From Eubacterium sp. (GTDB lineage Bacteria; Bacillota; Clostridia; Lachnospirales; Lachnospiraceae), in assembly GCA_022796875.1 (NCBI GenBank), contig JAAWJJ010000028.1, positions 1 to 41,235 of the forward strand: a stretch of DNA of 41,235 bases. The letters are read 5' to 3'. This document shows, piece by piece, positions 1 through 8,601 of this stretch. A program made the position numbers and the translations under genes. The notes under the pieces are model-generated. The model did not search any database, was not told where the DNA came from, and saw only the letters and a list, made by a program, of their open reading frames with translations. Positions within the stretch are counted from its first letter, which is position 1, and each line of letters starts with the position of its first letter.

Positions 1-93
1 GAAGATGGAACAATAACGCTTGAAAAGATTGCGGAATTTGTTGGCCTTTCAGTTGACGAAGTGAGAAAATTGAAAACAGACCAGAATATGTAA
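1..93 (+). CDS. 3' end of a gene, possibly Rpn-type PD-(D/E)XK nuclease/transposase (partial)
   Basis: An open frame enters at base 1 and ends with TAA at 91-93, giving 30 residues that contain TLEKIAEFVGLSVDEVRKLK. This short helical tail of the form 'I..IAE..GLS.EEV..L' is common at the C-terminus of Rpn family (recombination-promoting nuclease/putative transposase) proteins in clostridia. The catalytic domain lies outside the window, so the family call is inferred from the tail only. A good hairpin terminator follows directly, which supports this being a real gene end. Confidence 0.5.
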   Translation, partial: EDGTITLEKIAEFVGLSVDEVRKLKTDQNM

Positions 94-104
94 ATGGCAT
101 TAAC

Positions 105-146
105 GAGCCAGGAAGCTTAAAAACAGGTTCCTGGCTCTATTCTTTT
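105..146 (+). terminator. Intrinsic terminator of the upstream plus-strand gene
   Basis: GAGCCAGGAA (105-114) pairs with TTCCTGGCTC (128-137) around a 13-base loop and is followed by TATTCTTTT. The T-rich tail is present only for plus-strand transcription, so this ends the partial gene at 1-93 and not the convergent flavoprotein gene. Confidence 0.85.
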
Positions 147-157
147 AAAGTCCGGTA

Positions 158-1078
158 TTATATTTTTCTAAGTTTTACAGCGTCTTTATAATCTGCATAT
201 TCTTTCCGTTTCTCTTTAATCTTTTCTGCATTTTCCTGCGCTTTTTTCTGATTTAAAGCCAGTTTTGTATCATGATCCTCTTTCCCATCCGGCGTCCAGC
301 GGCTGGCTTTTTGAGCCTCTTCGGTATACTCTACGATTAATTCCTGGTTTTCCATATGCAGCTGCGCTTTCATGTAACACTGCGGGCAATACCATTTGCC
401 GCGAATTTTCTGCAGATAATTGCCGTGGCAAATCGGGCATACGCCAGCTTCTCCACGATATTTTATTGTTTCCTTTTTTTTCTTTGCAAGCAGAGCATCG
501 GCTACATTTTTTCCCAGCGTCCTCATTCTGTTTAAAATTTCATCTTCCAGTACGACTGCTCCCACTGCCGGCACAAAATTAAATCCGCACTTATCCACAA
601 TCGCGCCATAAGAGCCGGCCAGTTCCATTGTTATCATATTCGTAATATCCAGGCAAAAATTGGTATAATCGCTTCCTCCGACCACAAACGTTGCTCCAAT
701 TTTAGGGTTCGCATGCACCACATCCCTGAAATCCCCGGAACTATGCAGTTTATTCAGCCATGTGATCAATATCCCTGCCGGCAGAAGATTATAACATGGG
801 CTGGATACGATCACAGCGTCCGCTTCCCGAATGTACTGTTCTATCTCGTAGAAGTGATCTGCGTCTGCCGGCTGTACACAGCGAAAGTCCGGATCATGAT
901 TTACCCAATGATGCATAATACATGTTTCACATCCGCTGCATGGTTTTATATACGCTTCCTGCAAACGGACAAAATTGCACTGTGCGCCACATTCTGTTTC
1001 AATGACCCGAAAAGCCTCTTTCATCATAATTTCTGTATTACCGTTTTTTCTGCCGCAGCAAATACCAAATACTTTCAT
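158..1078 (-). CDS. Flavodoxin-family iron-sulfur flavoprotein / NAD(P)H-dependent oxidoreductase
   Basis: This is a 306-residue protein. Its N-terminus has a flavodoxin/WrbA-like FMN loop (GRKNGNTE, about residues 9-16). A cysteine cluster C47-x2-C50-x2-C53-x13-C67 resembles the compact [4Fe-4S] site of archaeal-type iron-sulfur flavoproteins. SSPCYNLLPAG (92-102) fits the second FMN-contacting loop. The C-terminal third adds a zinc-ribbon or rubredoxin-like pair (C214-x2-C217 and C231-x2-C234) and a charged helical tail. The ribosome binding site GAGGAGG lies about 5 bases before the ATG. It is the last gene of the hydantoinase cluster, 130 bases after subunit B, so it may supply an electron-transfer step, but no substrate can be read from the sequence. 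The family is well supported and the pathway role is inference. Confidence 0.8.
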   Translation of the reverse strand: MKVFGICCGRKNGNTEIMMKEAFRVIETECGAQCNFVRLQEAYIKPCSGCETCIMHHWVNHDPDFRCVQPADADHFYEIEQYIREADAVIVSSPCYNLLPAGILITWLNKLHSSGDFRDVVHANPKIGATFVVGGSDYTNFCLDITNMITMELAGSYGAIVDKCGFNFVPAVGAVVLEDEILNRMRTLGKNVADALLAKKKKETIKYRGEAGVCPICHGNYLQKIRGKWYCPQCYMKAQLHMENQELIVEYTEEAQKASRWTPDGKEDHDTKLALNQKKAQENAEKIKEKRKEYADYKDAVKLRKI

Positions 1079-1208
1079 TTTCTCCTCCTCGTCTGGTTAT
1101 AAAAACCAAAGCGCCACTTCGGTCCATGTTTTATCCAAACACTTCCTGCAGCGGCGCTCCGGTTTGTTATTTATGGTATGAAAGGAACGGGCAATGTTTT
1201 ATAACGCT

Positions 1209-3014
1209 TTATGCTGACTGCGCGGCTTTTTTCTCTTTTCTGAGCGCTTCTGTGGCAGCATAGTCCACTTCCAATGTATCAGGATCCATTACTACACCGT
1301 ATACATTTTTTGCCTTTCCTACCGTAACGTAAGTATCTTTTACATCCTGTACAACTCGGGCGATATCGCGATCCAGCGGGTTTCCCCAGCCGCCTCCGCC
1401 GGCGCATAACGTTTCGTAACGTTCTCCTTTTACAATCGTGTCGTTCACCATAGTGCGCAGCGGCCGTTTTGTGCCGTCTTTTTTAATGAGCCACATTTCT
1501 GACGGCGGCGCGTCTACGGCAGCGCCAATTCCTTTTGGTGAAAATACGCATCCGTCGCTGTTGCCTGTTTGTACGATCGCGCGTACGCCATCCGGCACGT
1601 TTGCAAGCACTTCCGTATATACTCCCGGTGATCCGCGGAACTCGCCTGCGCCTTCATAATCCGGCAGAAATTCATAGCGCAGGTTCATATAAGGCACGTT
1701 AAGTTCGAAATTTTCCATATTCGGACGCATGAAGTTTCCGTCAGCGCCTGCAAACGCAACTCCGTTCCAGCCGTCGTATCCTTTTACCGCGCCGGCGCCG
1801 GCATCACTGGCAAACGTTTCCGAAAAGTATTGTAACGCCCGCCCGCTTCTCGGGTCGATCACACGGGGATCCATGCCTACGTTAATCGGGCACAGATGAC
1901 GTGTCCACGCGCCCATCGCCCTGTCAGGGACCGCTTTAGCCATGGCAAACATAACCGCTTCCCAGATCTGGGCGCCGACGGTAATCTGTCCGCCCCCTAC
2001 CGTCGCCGGATAAATCGGGTCCGCGCAGGTACCCGGTTTTGTAATTACCGTCATCGCACTGGTGCTGCCATAGTTTTTTGGAACGGACGGATCTACCGTA
2101 ATAAACACGGCCGAGATCGAATGACAGACCGTCATCGCAAGCGCACAGTTGATGAAAGAACCCTGAGGATCGCTGTCCGATAAGTCGATCGTCAAATCTT
2201 CGCCTTTGATCGTCACTTTTGCACGGACATAAATCGGTTTGTCCGTAACGCCGTCCCAGTCGGCTGCCGATTCGCCGTAATACTCGCCGTCCGGCAGTTT
2301 TGCAATTTCCGCTTTCATGGAACGGGAACCGGTGTCGATCAGTTCTTCCATACAGTTTAAGACGGTATCGCATCCGTATTTGTCCATTAAAGCAATGATT
2401 TTTTCTTCACACTGCGCCAATACGCCGTTGATCAGGTTTGCATCCATATCCACCGATTCCGGATTTCGGACGTTCCGGCAAACGATGCTCCATGCGCCTT
2501 TCTGAAGAACGCCCTGGTCGTAAAGTTTAAACGGCGGGATATTCAGGCCTTCCGCAATAATGTCATATGCGCCCGGGCCATATCCTCCCGGCAAATGCCC
2601 GCCGGTATCAAACACGTGCGTTTTTGCCTGTAACCATGCCACTAATCTTCCTTTATAAAAACACGGACGCAGGAAGTTCCAGTCCGGCAGATGCCCGCCT
2701 TTTACGATATACGCATCGTTGGATATAATGAAATCGCCCGGATGGTAATCCCTGTGAAATACGCTTTCGCAGCCTTTCACCGCTTCTTCCGATACCAGCG
2801 TATGTCCGTGCAGGCTGGATGCCGCAACCACAAGATGTCCTTCACCGGTCAGCAGGGTCGCGCCCAGGTCGCGGGCATTCGCTGTTACAAACGACTGTGT
2901 GCTATATAAGATTTTTTCAATATTTTCCTTAACCAAAAACTCAAACTTATTCGTAACAACTGCATAAGTTGTAGGATCAAGGTTATACCCGGATTTTTCT
3001 GCAATGTTATTCAT
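1209..3014 (-). CDS. hyuB: Hydantoinase B/oxoprolinase family protein (N-methylhydantoinase B or acetone carboxylase alpha type)
   Basis: Starting at the ATG at 3014, preceded by AGGAGG, the protein has 601 residues, near the usual 550-600 or slightly longer for HyuB. Family hallmarks are visible: a TGEGHLVVAASSLHGH stretch early on, FHRDYHPGDFIISNDAY, an internal GGHLPDWNF and GGHLPGGYGPGAYDI, and a C-terminal GGGGWGNPLDR. Proteins of this family form a complex with the HyuA-type ATPase subunit and either hydrolyse cyclic amides (hydantoins, 5-oxoproline) with ATP or carboxylate ketones (acetone, acetophenone). The gene begins 16 bases after the hyuA stop, so the two are co-translated. Which chemistry applies here cannot be decided from the sequence alone. 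Confidence 0.9.
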   Translation of the reverse strand: MNNIAEKSGYNLDPTTYAVVTNKFEFLVKENIEKILYSTQSFVTANARDLGATLLTGEGHLVVAASSLHGHTLVSEEAVKGCESVFHRDYHPGDFIISNDAYIVKGGHLPDWNFLRPCFYKGRLVAWLQAKTHVFDTGGHLPGGYGPGAYDIIAEGLNIPPFKLYDQGVLQKGAWSIVCRNVRNPESVDMDANLINGVLAQCEEKIIALMDKYGCDTVLNCMEELIDTGSRSMKAEIAKLPDGEYYGESAADWDGVTDKPIYVRAKVTIKGEDLTIDLSDSDPQGSFINCALAMTVCHSISAVFITVDPSVPKNYGSTSAMTVITKPGTCADPIYPATVGGGQITVGAQIWEAVMFAMAKAVPDRAMGAWTRHLCPINVGMDPRVIDPRSGRALQYFSETFASDAGAGAVKGYDGWNGVAFAGADGNFMRPNMENFELNVPYMNLRYEFLPDYEGAGEFRGSPGVYTEVLANVPDGVRAIVQTGNSDGCVFSPKGIGAAVDAPPSEMWLIKKDGTKRPLRTMVNDTIVKGERYETLCAGGGGWGNPLDRDIARVVQDVKDTYVTVGKAKNVYGVVMDPDTLEVDYAATEALRKEKKAAQSA

Positions 3015-3030
3015 AATTCTTAACCTCCTG

Positions 3031-5112
3031 TTAAACAGTTGTGAAGTAGTTACCGATTTCATCAACTTTGGCCGTTGCACCGTCCGGAAGAACGATCGTC
3101 GTCAGTTCTTCTTCTATAATACACGGGCCGGTCAATACGTCGTCCGCAAACAGCTTGTTGCCGTCATAAACGTCTACATCGATTCTGCCGCGGCCTGCAA
3201 AATACGCATTTCTGATACCTTTCTTTGCGTCTGCAACAGTGCCGTTTTCTCTGACAGATAATTTCCTTGGCTGCGGAGCCGGCAAATGCTCGCGTCCGAT
3301 CAAATGAATCCGCATAATCTCTGTCGGGAACTCTCTGTCGCAATATCCCAGCGTCGCTTCATGGACAACGTGGAAGTTCTCGACAGTCTTTGCAAGAATT
3401 TCCTCATCCACTTTTTCACACGTCGGAACCGCCGCCGTTTTTTCACGGAACTGCCCGAAATAACGCATGTCGATCGATTTTTCTATTATAATGTCTTCCT
3501 CCGCAACGCCTTCCAGACGAAGCACTTTTCTTGCCTGCTCTTCCATCTCTGCAAAAAGCGCGTTTAATTTGTCAAAATCTACCAGCCTGGTCTGAGAAAT
3601 ATAAGCGCGCTGATAGTCATGCTGCAGGTCGCAGAACAGCATACCGTATGCGCAATAGGTAGGCGCTACTTTCGGGATAATCAGTTTGGAGAGTCCGATT
3701 TCTTTCATGATCTCTACCGCATGTACCGAACAGGCTCCGCCTGCCGCTACCATCGTAAAATCACGCGGGTCATAACCGCGGCGTGCAAAAATAACGTCTG
3801 TGGAATTCGCCATATTTGCATTTACAATATTGTAAATAGCCGCCGCACAGTCTTCTACGGTCATTCCCAACGGATCCGCAACTTTTTTGATCGCGTTATA
3901 AGAGAGCGTTTTGTCCAGTTTTGATTCCCCGCCCAGGAAAAACTGCGGATCCAGGTATCCCAATACTACGTTTGCATCCGTTACGGTCGGATCTTCCCCT
4001 CCGTTTCCATAACATGCCGGGCCAGGATATGCGCCTGCGCTCTGCGGGCCGACGCGAAGACGTCCGTTCTGGTCGATCCATGCGATAGAACCGCCGCCTG
4101 CGCCGGCAATCGTAATATCTACTGACGGAAGAGAGAATTTCTTTGCATCGATGTAGCGGGTACCTACGGTATCCACAACGCCGTCATGTACCAGGCCTAC
4201 GTCAAAACTCGTTCCGCCCATATCTCCGGAAAGCATATTGGCGCTGTCATGCGACAGGCCGAGTTCACGGGCAAAAGACGGGCCGGATGCAGGGCCGGAC
4301 ATCATCATTGTCGCAGGACTTGCTTTAATAATATCGCCGGTAGCCATACCGCCGTTGTTCTGTACGAACAGTAACTGCCCTTTAAAGTCTGCCGCTTCCA
4401 GTTCCGCGTTTAAACGGTCAACATAACGTGCGACGGTCGGTCCTACGTAAGCGGTAAAAATAGTTGTGCTCCAGCGTTCCACTTCGCCGATCGCAGGCAA
4501 TACGGAAGAAGATAACGCCACAAAAACTTCCGGATATTCCTCTTTTATTATTTCTCCGATCCGTTTCTCATGCGTAGGGGCAAGCGGTGAAAACATCAAT
4601 GTAACCGCGATTGCTTCTACCTTGTGTTTTTTCAGGTAACGCACCTGTTTGCGCACGTCGTCTTCGTCTAATTCCATGTACACGTTGCCCTTACAATCCA
4701 GTCTTTCTTTTACTTCCGTCATAAGGTAATTTTCTGTCAGCGGTTTTGGTTCTTCATAACGGAAATCATAAGTATCCCTTGGCATTTCCAGCCAGTCCGC
4801 CTTTGCCACCTGCGGAAAAGCCATACGGTGTTTATAGCCGTAGTTTGCAATAGTTCCAACTTTGGCTCCTTTTCTCTCCGCCACAACATTCGTGGCAATC
4901 GTTGTACCGTTCGTAATCAGAGAAGTTTTTGCCAGTAATTCTTTCAACGTAAACTTTTCAATGGAAGCAAGCTTTTTGATACAGTTGATCATACCCATAG
5001 CCGGGTCGCTTGGTACGCTGTGTGTCTTTGTTATCACAGCTTCGCCGTTTTCTTTCAGCAGAACGCCGTCCGTCATTGTTCCGCCGCCGTCGATTGCGAT
5101 TCTATAAGCCAT
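3031..5112 (-). CDS. hyuA: Hydantoinase A/oxoprolinase family protein (N-methylhydantoinase A or acetone carboxylase beta type)
   Basis: The chosen ATG at 5112 has AAAGGAG upstream and gives 693 residues, typical of the family. The N-terminus has the actin-like ATPase phosphate-1 motif (DGGGTMTDG, about residues 8-16), followed by ITNGTTIATN. The second phosphate loop LSGDMGGTSFDVGLV and the GPQSAGAYPGPACYGNGG segment are canonical for HyuA and 5-oxoprolinase N-terminal halves. The subunit is expected to bind and hydrolyse ATP for the partner HyuB. It lies in the order CoA-transferase, VOC, VOC, hyuA, hyuB, flavoprotein, all on the same strand with gaps of about 15 to 130 bases. Linkage to a CoA-transferase favours a carboxylation or ring-opening step that yields an acid, but that is inference. 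Confidence 0.9.
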   Translation of the reverse strand: MAYRIAIDGGGTMTDGVLLKENGEAVITKTHSVPSDPAMGMINCIKKLASIEKFTLKELLAKTSLITNGTTIATNVVAERKGAKVGTIANYGYKHRMAFPQVAKADWLEMPRDTYDFRYEEPKPLTENYLMTEVKERLDCKGNVYMELDEDDVRKQVRYLKKHKVEAIAVTLMFSPLAPTHEKRIGEIIKEEYPEVFVALSSSVLPAIGEVERWSTTIFTAYVGPTVARYVDRLNAELEAADFKGQLLFVQNNGGMATGDIIKASPATMMMSGPASGPSFARELGLSHDSANMLSGDMGGTSFDVGLVHDGVVDTVGTRYIDAKKFSLPSVDITIAGAGGGSIAWIDQNGRLRVGPQSAGAYPGPACYGNGGEDPTVTDANVVLGYLDPQFFLGGESKLDKTLSYNAIKKVADPLGMTVEDCAAAIYNIVNANMANSTDVIFARRGYDPRDFTMVAAGGACSVHAVEIMKEIGLSKLIIPKVAPTYCAYGMLFCDLQHDYQRAYISQTRLVDFDKLNALFAEMEEQARKVLRLEGVAEEDIIIEKSIDMRYFGQFREKTAAVPTCEKVDEEILAKTVENFHVVHEATLGYCDREFPTEIMRIHLIGREHLPAPQPRKLSVRENGTVADAKKGIRNAYFAGRGRIDVDVYDGNKLFADDVLTGPCIIEEELTTIVLPDGATAKVDEIGNYFTTV

Positions 5113-5166
5113 AATGTTTTCTCCTTTCATAATAAAACATGGTTTTCTAAATATGTAAAATAATGA

Positions 5167-5616
5167 TTATAACTCCGCTCCAAAGTAGCGGGCCGACTCC
5201 ATCCCCAAACCGTTTGTATCCGGAAATTCGTTAATAACAATAGTCAGGCCGTGGGATTTTTTGCATGGCATAAATACTGTTTCTTTCATAGGGCCATGCT
5301 GCATTTTTGTCATAGGCGTAAGCCCTGCTTCGATCAGACGCTTTTCGGCCTCCTCAATATCGGATACTTTCCAGCATACGGCCGTCAATCCTTCGCCGAA
5401 CTGTTCTAAAATCTTTGTCGTCCCGATTTTGTCGTCCGGCCTTTGCGGACTCACAAATTCCAGCCCCAGATGCTTTGGCGTCGTCACCTTAATTCCAACG
5501 TCCGGATCATCAAACGGGCCGTAAAATTCCGCGCCGAATAAATCCTGAAAATCTGCAATTGCCTGATCTATATCATAAACGGCAACTCCTACTCTGTTTA
5601 GGCTTTCAAATAACAT
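5167..5616 (-). CDS. VOC-superfamily protein, methylmalonyl-CoA epimerase/glyoxalase-like (copy 1)
   Basis: From the ATG at 5616 (AGGAGG upstream) the protein has 149 residues, the same length as its upstream neighbour. Two betaalphabetabetabeta modules are visible: RVGVAVYDIDQAIADFQDLFG at the start and AVCWKVSDIEEAEKRLIEAG in the middle. LGLEFVSP and GLTIVINE occupy the positions of the acidic metal ligands of the fold. By eye, the two histidines usual in methylmalonyl-CoA epimerase (before the first GIAV strand and before the second FEV strand) are Arg and Ala here. It is clearly a paralogue of the gene at 5647-6096 and probably arose by tandem duplication. Binding, isomerisation or lyase activity on a CoA ester is possible; the exact reaction is unknown. 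Confidence 0.8.
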   Translation of the reverse strand: MLFESLNRVGVAVYDIDQAIADFQDLFGAEFYGPFDDPDVGIKVTTPKHLGLEFVSPQRPDDKIGTTKILEQFGEGLTAVCWKVSDIEEAEKRLIEAGLTPMTKMQHGPMKETVFMPCKKSHGLTIVINEFPDTNGLGMESARYFGAEL

Positions 5617-5646
5617 GCTGTTTCCTCCTGATTCCTGTACCATATA

Positions 5647-6096
5647 TTATATTGGATGTCCGAAATGCCTGCAATTCTCAATTCCCAGTCCGTCCGTGTG
5701 CGGGTATTCATTGATGACGACCGTCAGGCCGTGCGTTTTCTTACAAGGGGCAAATACGACTTCTTTCATTGCGCAGCGGGACAACTTCATAATCGGAACC
5801 AGTCCTTTGTTTACCAGATGCTTCTCAGCCGCTTCGATGTCAGACACTTTCCAGCATACGGCCGTCACACATTCCCCTTTCGTTTTTAAAATCTCTGTAA
5901 TGCCGATCTTATCGTCCGGCCGCCGCGGACTTACAAATTCCAGTCCCAGCCGCCGCGGAAGCGCAACGTCGATTCCCACTTCGTCGTCTTCAAACGGGCC
6001 GTAATATGCGCCGTCCATCATTTCCGCATAATCGGCCATCGCTTCTTCTATGTTCAAAACTGCAATACCTATCCTGTCCAATTTTTCAAATAACAT
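5647..6096 (-). CDS. VOC-superfamily protein, methylmalonyl-CoA epimerase/glyoxalase-like (copy 2)
   Basis: This 149-residue protein has AAGGAG before its ATG. It aligns end to end with copy 1: the MLFE start, YGPFEDDEVGIDV, LGLEFVSPRRPDDKIG, TAVCWKVSDIE and CKKTHGLTVVINEYP segments are shared, with well over half of positions identical by eye. The same two expected metal-binding histidines are replaced (LDRIGIAV instead of a His-containing start, and TAVCW in the second module). The conserved deviations in both copies suggest shared, altered chemistry or a heterodimer, not decay. It lies between the CoA-transferase and copy 1 in the operon. Function is uncertain beyond the fold. Confidence 0.8.
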   Translation of the reverse strand: MLFEKLDRIGIAVLNIEEAMADYAEMMDGAYYGPFEDDEVGIDVALPRRLGLEFVSPRRPDDKIGITEILKTKGECVTAVCWKVSDIEAAEKHLVNKGLVPIMKLSRCAMKEVVFAPCKKTHGLTVVINEYPHTDGLGIENCRHFGHPI

Positions 6097-6130
6097 ATTT
6101 TTCTCCTTGCCGTTTCAGAACCTGCTTCGG

Positions 6131-7318
6131 TTAAATAACCCCCGCTTCTTTTAACTGTTGGATTTCAGCCTGGCTCTTGCCTAACAATCCGCCAAAAATT
6201 TCTTCGTTGAAAAATCCGTTGCCCGTCATTCCCCATTCCTGTTTGCCAGGCGTCCCTAACAGTTTTGGAACTACTCCGAGATTTCCTCGAATCGTATTTC
6301 CATGTCCGTCAGGAAGGTCGTTTAACATTTCACGGGCCGCCGTATGCGGATGCTTTGCCACTTCCAGCAAATCCAGAACCGGCGCTGCCGGTATACCCTT
6401 TTCCAGAAGTATCTGTTCCACCTCTTCACGCGTATGCTCTTTTATCCATGCCGCCGTAACGGCGTCGATCTCTTCGCGATTTTTCATCCTCTCTTTTAAA
6501 TGCCAGCCTTTTTCCGCGATATCGCTTCTTCCGGCTAGTTCCATGATCGTATTGCACTGTTTATCCGTCTGGCAAAGCAGGTATACGCTCTTTCCCTCCC
6601 TGGTTTTAAAATTGCCGACCGGAACGGCGAATTCATACGGATTTCCCGGGCCTTTTGCCTTTTGTTTAAATAGGCTTGTCGCCATATCATTTTGTAAAAA
6701 CGACATACAACAATCGTACATGGCCACGTCGACCATCTGTCCTTCCCCTGTCAGCGTATCTCTGGCATGGAGGGCTGCCAGAATACCATACGCCGCATAC
6801 ATGCCGGAGGCAACGTCGGCTAAAGCTCCTACGACGGGAATCGGATCGCGGTCCGGGAATCCGTTGATACTCATAATACCGGTCATGGCCTGGACGATCG
6901 GATCATATGCCGGCCTGTCGCGTAACGGTCCCGACTGCCCGAATCCTGACACCACGCAATAAACGACTTTCGGGTTTCTTTTGTGGACTACTTCATAAGA
7001 CAATCCCAGTCTGTCCATTGTGCCCGGCGAAAAATTGGAAACGACAACATCCACTTTATCAATCAGTTCCAATACCAGTTTGCGTCCTTCTTCTGTTTTT
7101 AAATTAATGGAAACGCCCTTTTTATTTGCAAAAACAGATCCGTTAATCATTTTTTGAAGTTCCGGCGGCAGGGAACCGAATACTTTCGCCGCATATCCGC
7201 CGCCCGGAGGATCCACGTTAATCACTTCGGCTCCCTGGGCCGCCAGCATCTGCGTACAAAACGGCCCCGCTAACGCCACCGTCAGATCCAACACTTTAAT
7301 ATTTTCTAACGCTTTCAT
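6131..7318 (-). CDS. CaiB/BaiF family (class III) CoA-transferase
   Basis: The ATG at 7318 follows AAAGGAG and gives 395 residues, the usual family size. The N-terminus (KVLDLTVALAGPFCTQMLA, about 8-26) is a signature of class III CoA-transferases such as formyl-CoA transferase and BaiF. The catalytic aspartate is most likely D168 in GALADVASGMYAA, matching the Asp that forms the acyl anhydride in formyl-CoA transferase. RPAYDPIVQAMTG (135-147) and the VSNFSPGTMDRLG segment are also typical. It is the first gene of the cluster and should move CoA between an acyl-CoA donor and an organic acid made or consumed by the HyuAB/VOC enzymes. The acid is not identifiable. Confidence 0.9.
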   Translation of the reverse strand: MKALENIKVLDLTVALAGPFCTQMLAAQGAEVINVDPPGGGYAAKVFGSLPPELQKMINGSVFANKKGVSINLKTEEGRKLVLELIDKVDVVVSNFSPGTMDRLGLSYEVVHKRNPKVVYCVVSGFGQSGPLRDRPAYDPIVQAMTGIMSINGFPDRDPIPVVGALADVASGMYAAYGILAALHARDTLTGEGQMVDVAMYDCCMSFLQNDMATSLFKQKAKGPGNPYEFAVPVGNFKTREGKSVYLLCQTDKQCNTIMELAGRSDIAEKGWHLKERMKNREEIDAVTAAWIKEHTREEVEQILLEKGIPAAPVLDLLEVAKHPHTAAREMLNDLPDGHGNTIRGNLGVVPKLLGTPGKQEWGMTGNGFFNEEIFGGLLGKSQAEIQQLKEAGVI

Positions 7319-7677
7319 TGATTTGGTTTTCTCCTTTCTTTTTGATTGCAATCCTGCTGTATAATATTAAGCAAGATCCGTACCTGCACCCAAAAAAGAA
7401 TGAAAAAAATTTTTATCCGGAGTATTATGTCCGTTTTATGCCGGATTTCGGCGCAAGACGGACATAAATCCGGCTCAGCCAAAACTGTTCCTTATATTGC
7501 CGCAAATTATTTTTTATCCATGCTCAAATTTTGCGCAATCTGATCGTTTATAGTACCGGAAACAACAAATATTCAAAAGCCACCGCTAAAAAAATGACAG
7601 TTTCCCGTATTTTTCACTGGCTGTCGCGCCGGTAACCTGATACAATAGAATAAAATTTCATAAATAAAGGAGCCTGT
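7319..7677. promoter_or_regulatory. Divergent control region between the CoA-transferase operon and the LysR gene
   Basis: No gene lies in these 359 bases. A perfect 10-base inverted repeat, TTATGTCCGT (7425-7434) and ACGGACATAA (7458-7467), encloses a CCGGAT copy (7441-7446), with ATCCGG copies at 7415-7420 and 7468-7473. This layout suits a LysR-type operator. For the regulator itself, TGATACAAT (7638-7646) is an extended -10 element, and AAAGGAG precedes its ATG. For the minus-strand operon, TTGGGT and TAATAT spaced 18 bases on that strand are a weak promoter candidate just inside the repeat. Operator function is inferred from position and symmetry. Confidence 0.55.
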
Positions 7678-8583
7678 ATGAATACAGAACAATTAAAATA
7701 TTTTATCGCCGTTGCCAAACACCTGAATTTTACAAACGCCGCAAAAGATTTCTATATAACGCAGCCTGCTATCAGCCACCAGATTTCAGAACTGGAAATG
7801 GAATTAAATACGAAACTGTTTCAGCGCAGCACAAGAAACGTATCGCTGACAAAAAGCGGGGAACTGTTTCTGGAAGATGCGAAACGAATCCTCTCTCTGC
7901 AAGATTCCACAAAAGAACGCATCAAACTGATTGATTCCTCCGAAGAAATGGAACTGAATATTGCCTACCTGTTAAGCCCCTGCAAGATTTTTTTACCGGA
8001 GCTGGTTCATCATTTCCATCAGAAATACCCGCAGGTAAACGTCCGTTTAACGCGTCTGGATGCACAGGGGATCATTGATTCTCTTTTACAGGAGGGGTGT
8101 GATATTTACTTTTCTTTGACACAGGATTTAAAAATGAACCGGAATTATTCCTGTAAACAGATTTTTCAGGATTCCTTTTGTTTGATTTGCAGAAATGACC
8201 ATCCATGTCTGGATGACACAACTATTGACTATGATAAAATTGCATCGGAGCCTTTCTTAATGTATACGCCGAAGAATGCCCCTCTTATGGAAAAACAGGT
8301 GATTCAGATTTGCCACGAACTGCGCTTTTCCCCTCGTGTGACACAATACCTTCCATCCATAGAAGATATTTTGTTTTCCGTGGAGTGCGGACTTGGCATC
8401 ACCATACTTCCATATAAGACCAAAGACTGCATCGTCAATTCCCTGGCTTATATTCCGCTTCCGAATTCACTCAAGCTTACCAGCATCGGCGTCGCCTGGA
8501 AACCCAATAACGGCAACCAGGCTATATCCTGGCTGTTAAACATACTGAATCAGATGCATGTAAAACAGCGTTATTTGTTTTAA
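7678..8583 (+). CDS. LysR-family transcriptional regulator
   Basis: This 301-residue protein has the standard LysR architecture. The N-terminal winged helix-turn-helix covers about residues 1-60 (LKYFIAVAKHLNFTNAAK, then ITQPAISHQISELEMELNTKLF). A substrate-binding (periplasmic-binding-like) domain follows from about 90. The gene is divergent from the CoA-transferase/hydantoinase cluster and shares a 359-base control region with it, the classical arrangement for a LysR activator that responds to a pathway metabolite. The start is supported by AAAGGAG 5 bases upstream. The effector is unknown; it may be the cluster's substrate or its CoA ester. Confidence 0.93.
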   Translation: MNTEQLKYFIAVAKHLNFTNAAKDFYITQPAISHQISELEMELNTKLFQRSTRNVSLTKSGELFLEDAKRILSLQDSTKERIKLIDSSEEMELNIAYLLSPCKIFLPELVHHFHQKYPQVNVRLTRLDAQGIIDSLLQEGCDIYFSLTQDLKMNRNYSCKQIFQDSFCLICRNDHPCLDDTTIDYDKIASEPFLMYTPKNAPLMEKQVIQICHELRFSPRVTQYLPSIEDILFSVECGLGITILPYKTKDCIVNSLAYIPLPNSLKLTSIGVAWKPNNGNQAISWLLNILNQMHVKQRYLF

Positions 8584-8601
8584 TTCTATATTTTAATACA
8601 A

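Noticed and set aside
8584-8601. Possible terminator between lysR and the convergent sulfotransferase
   Set aside because: The 18 bases between the stop codons are AT-rich but contain no stem.
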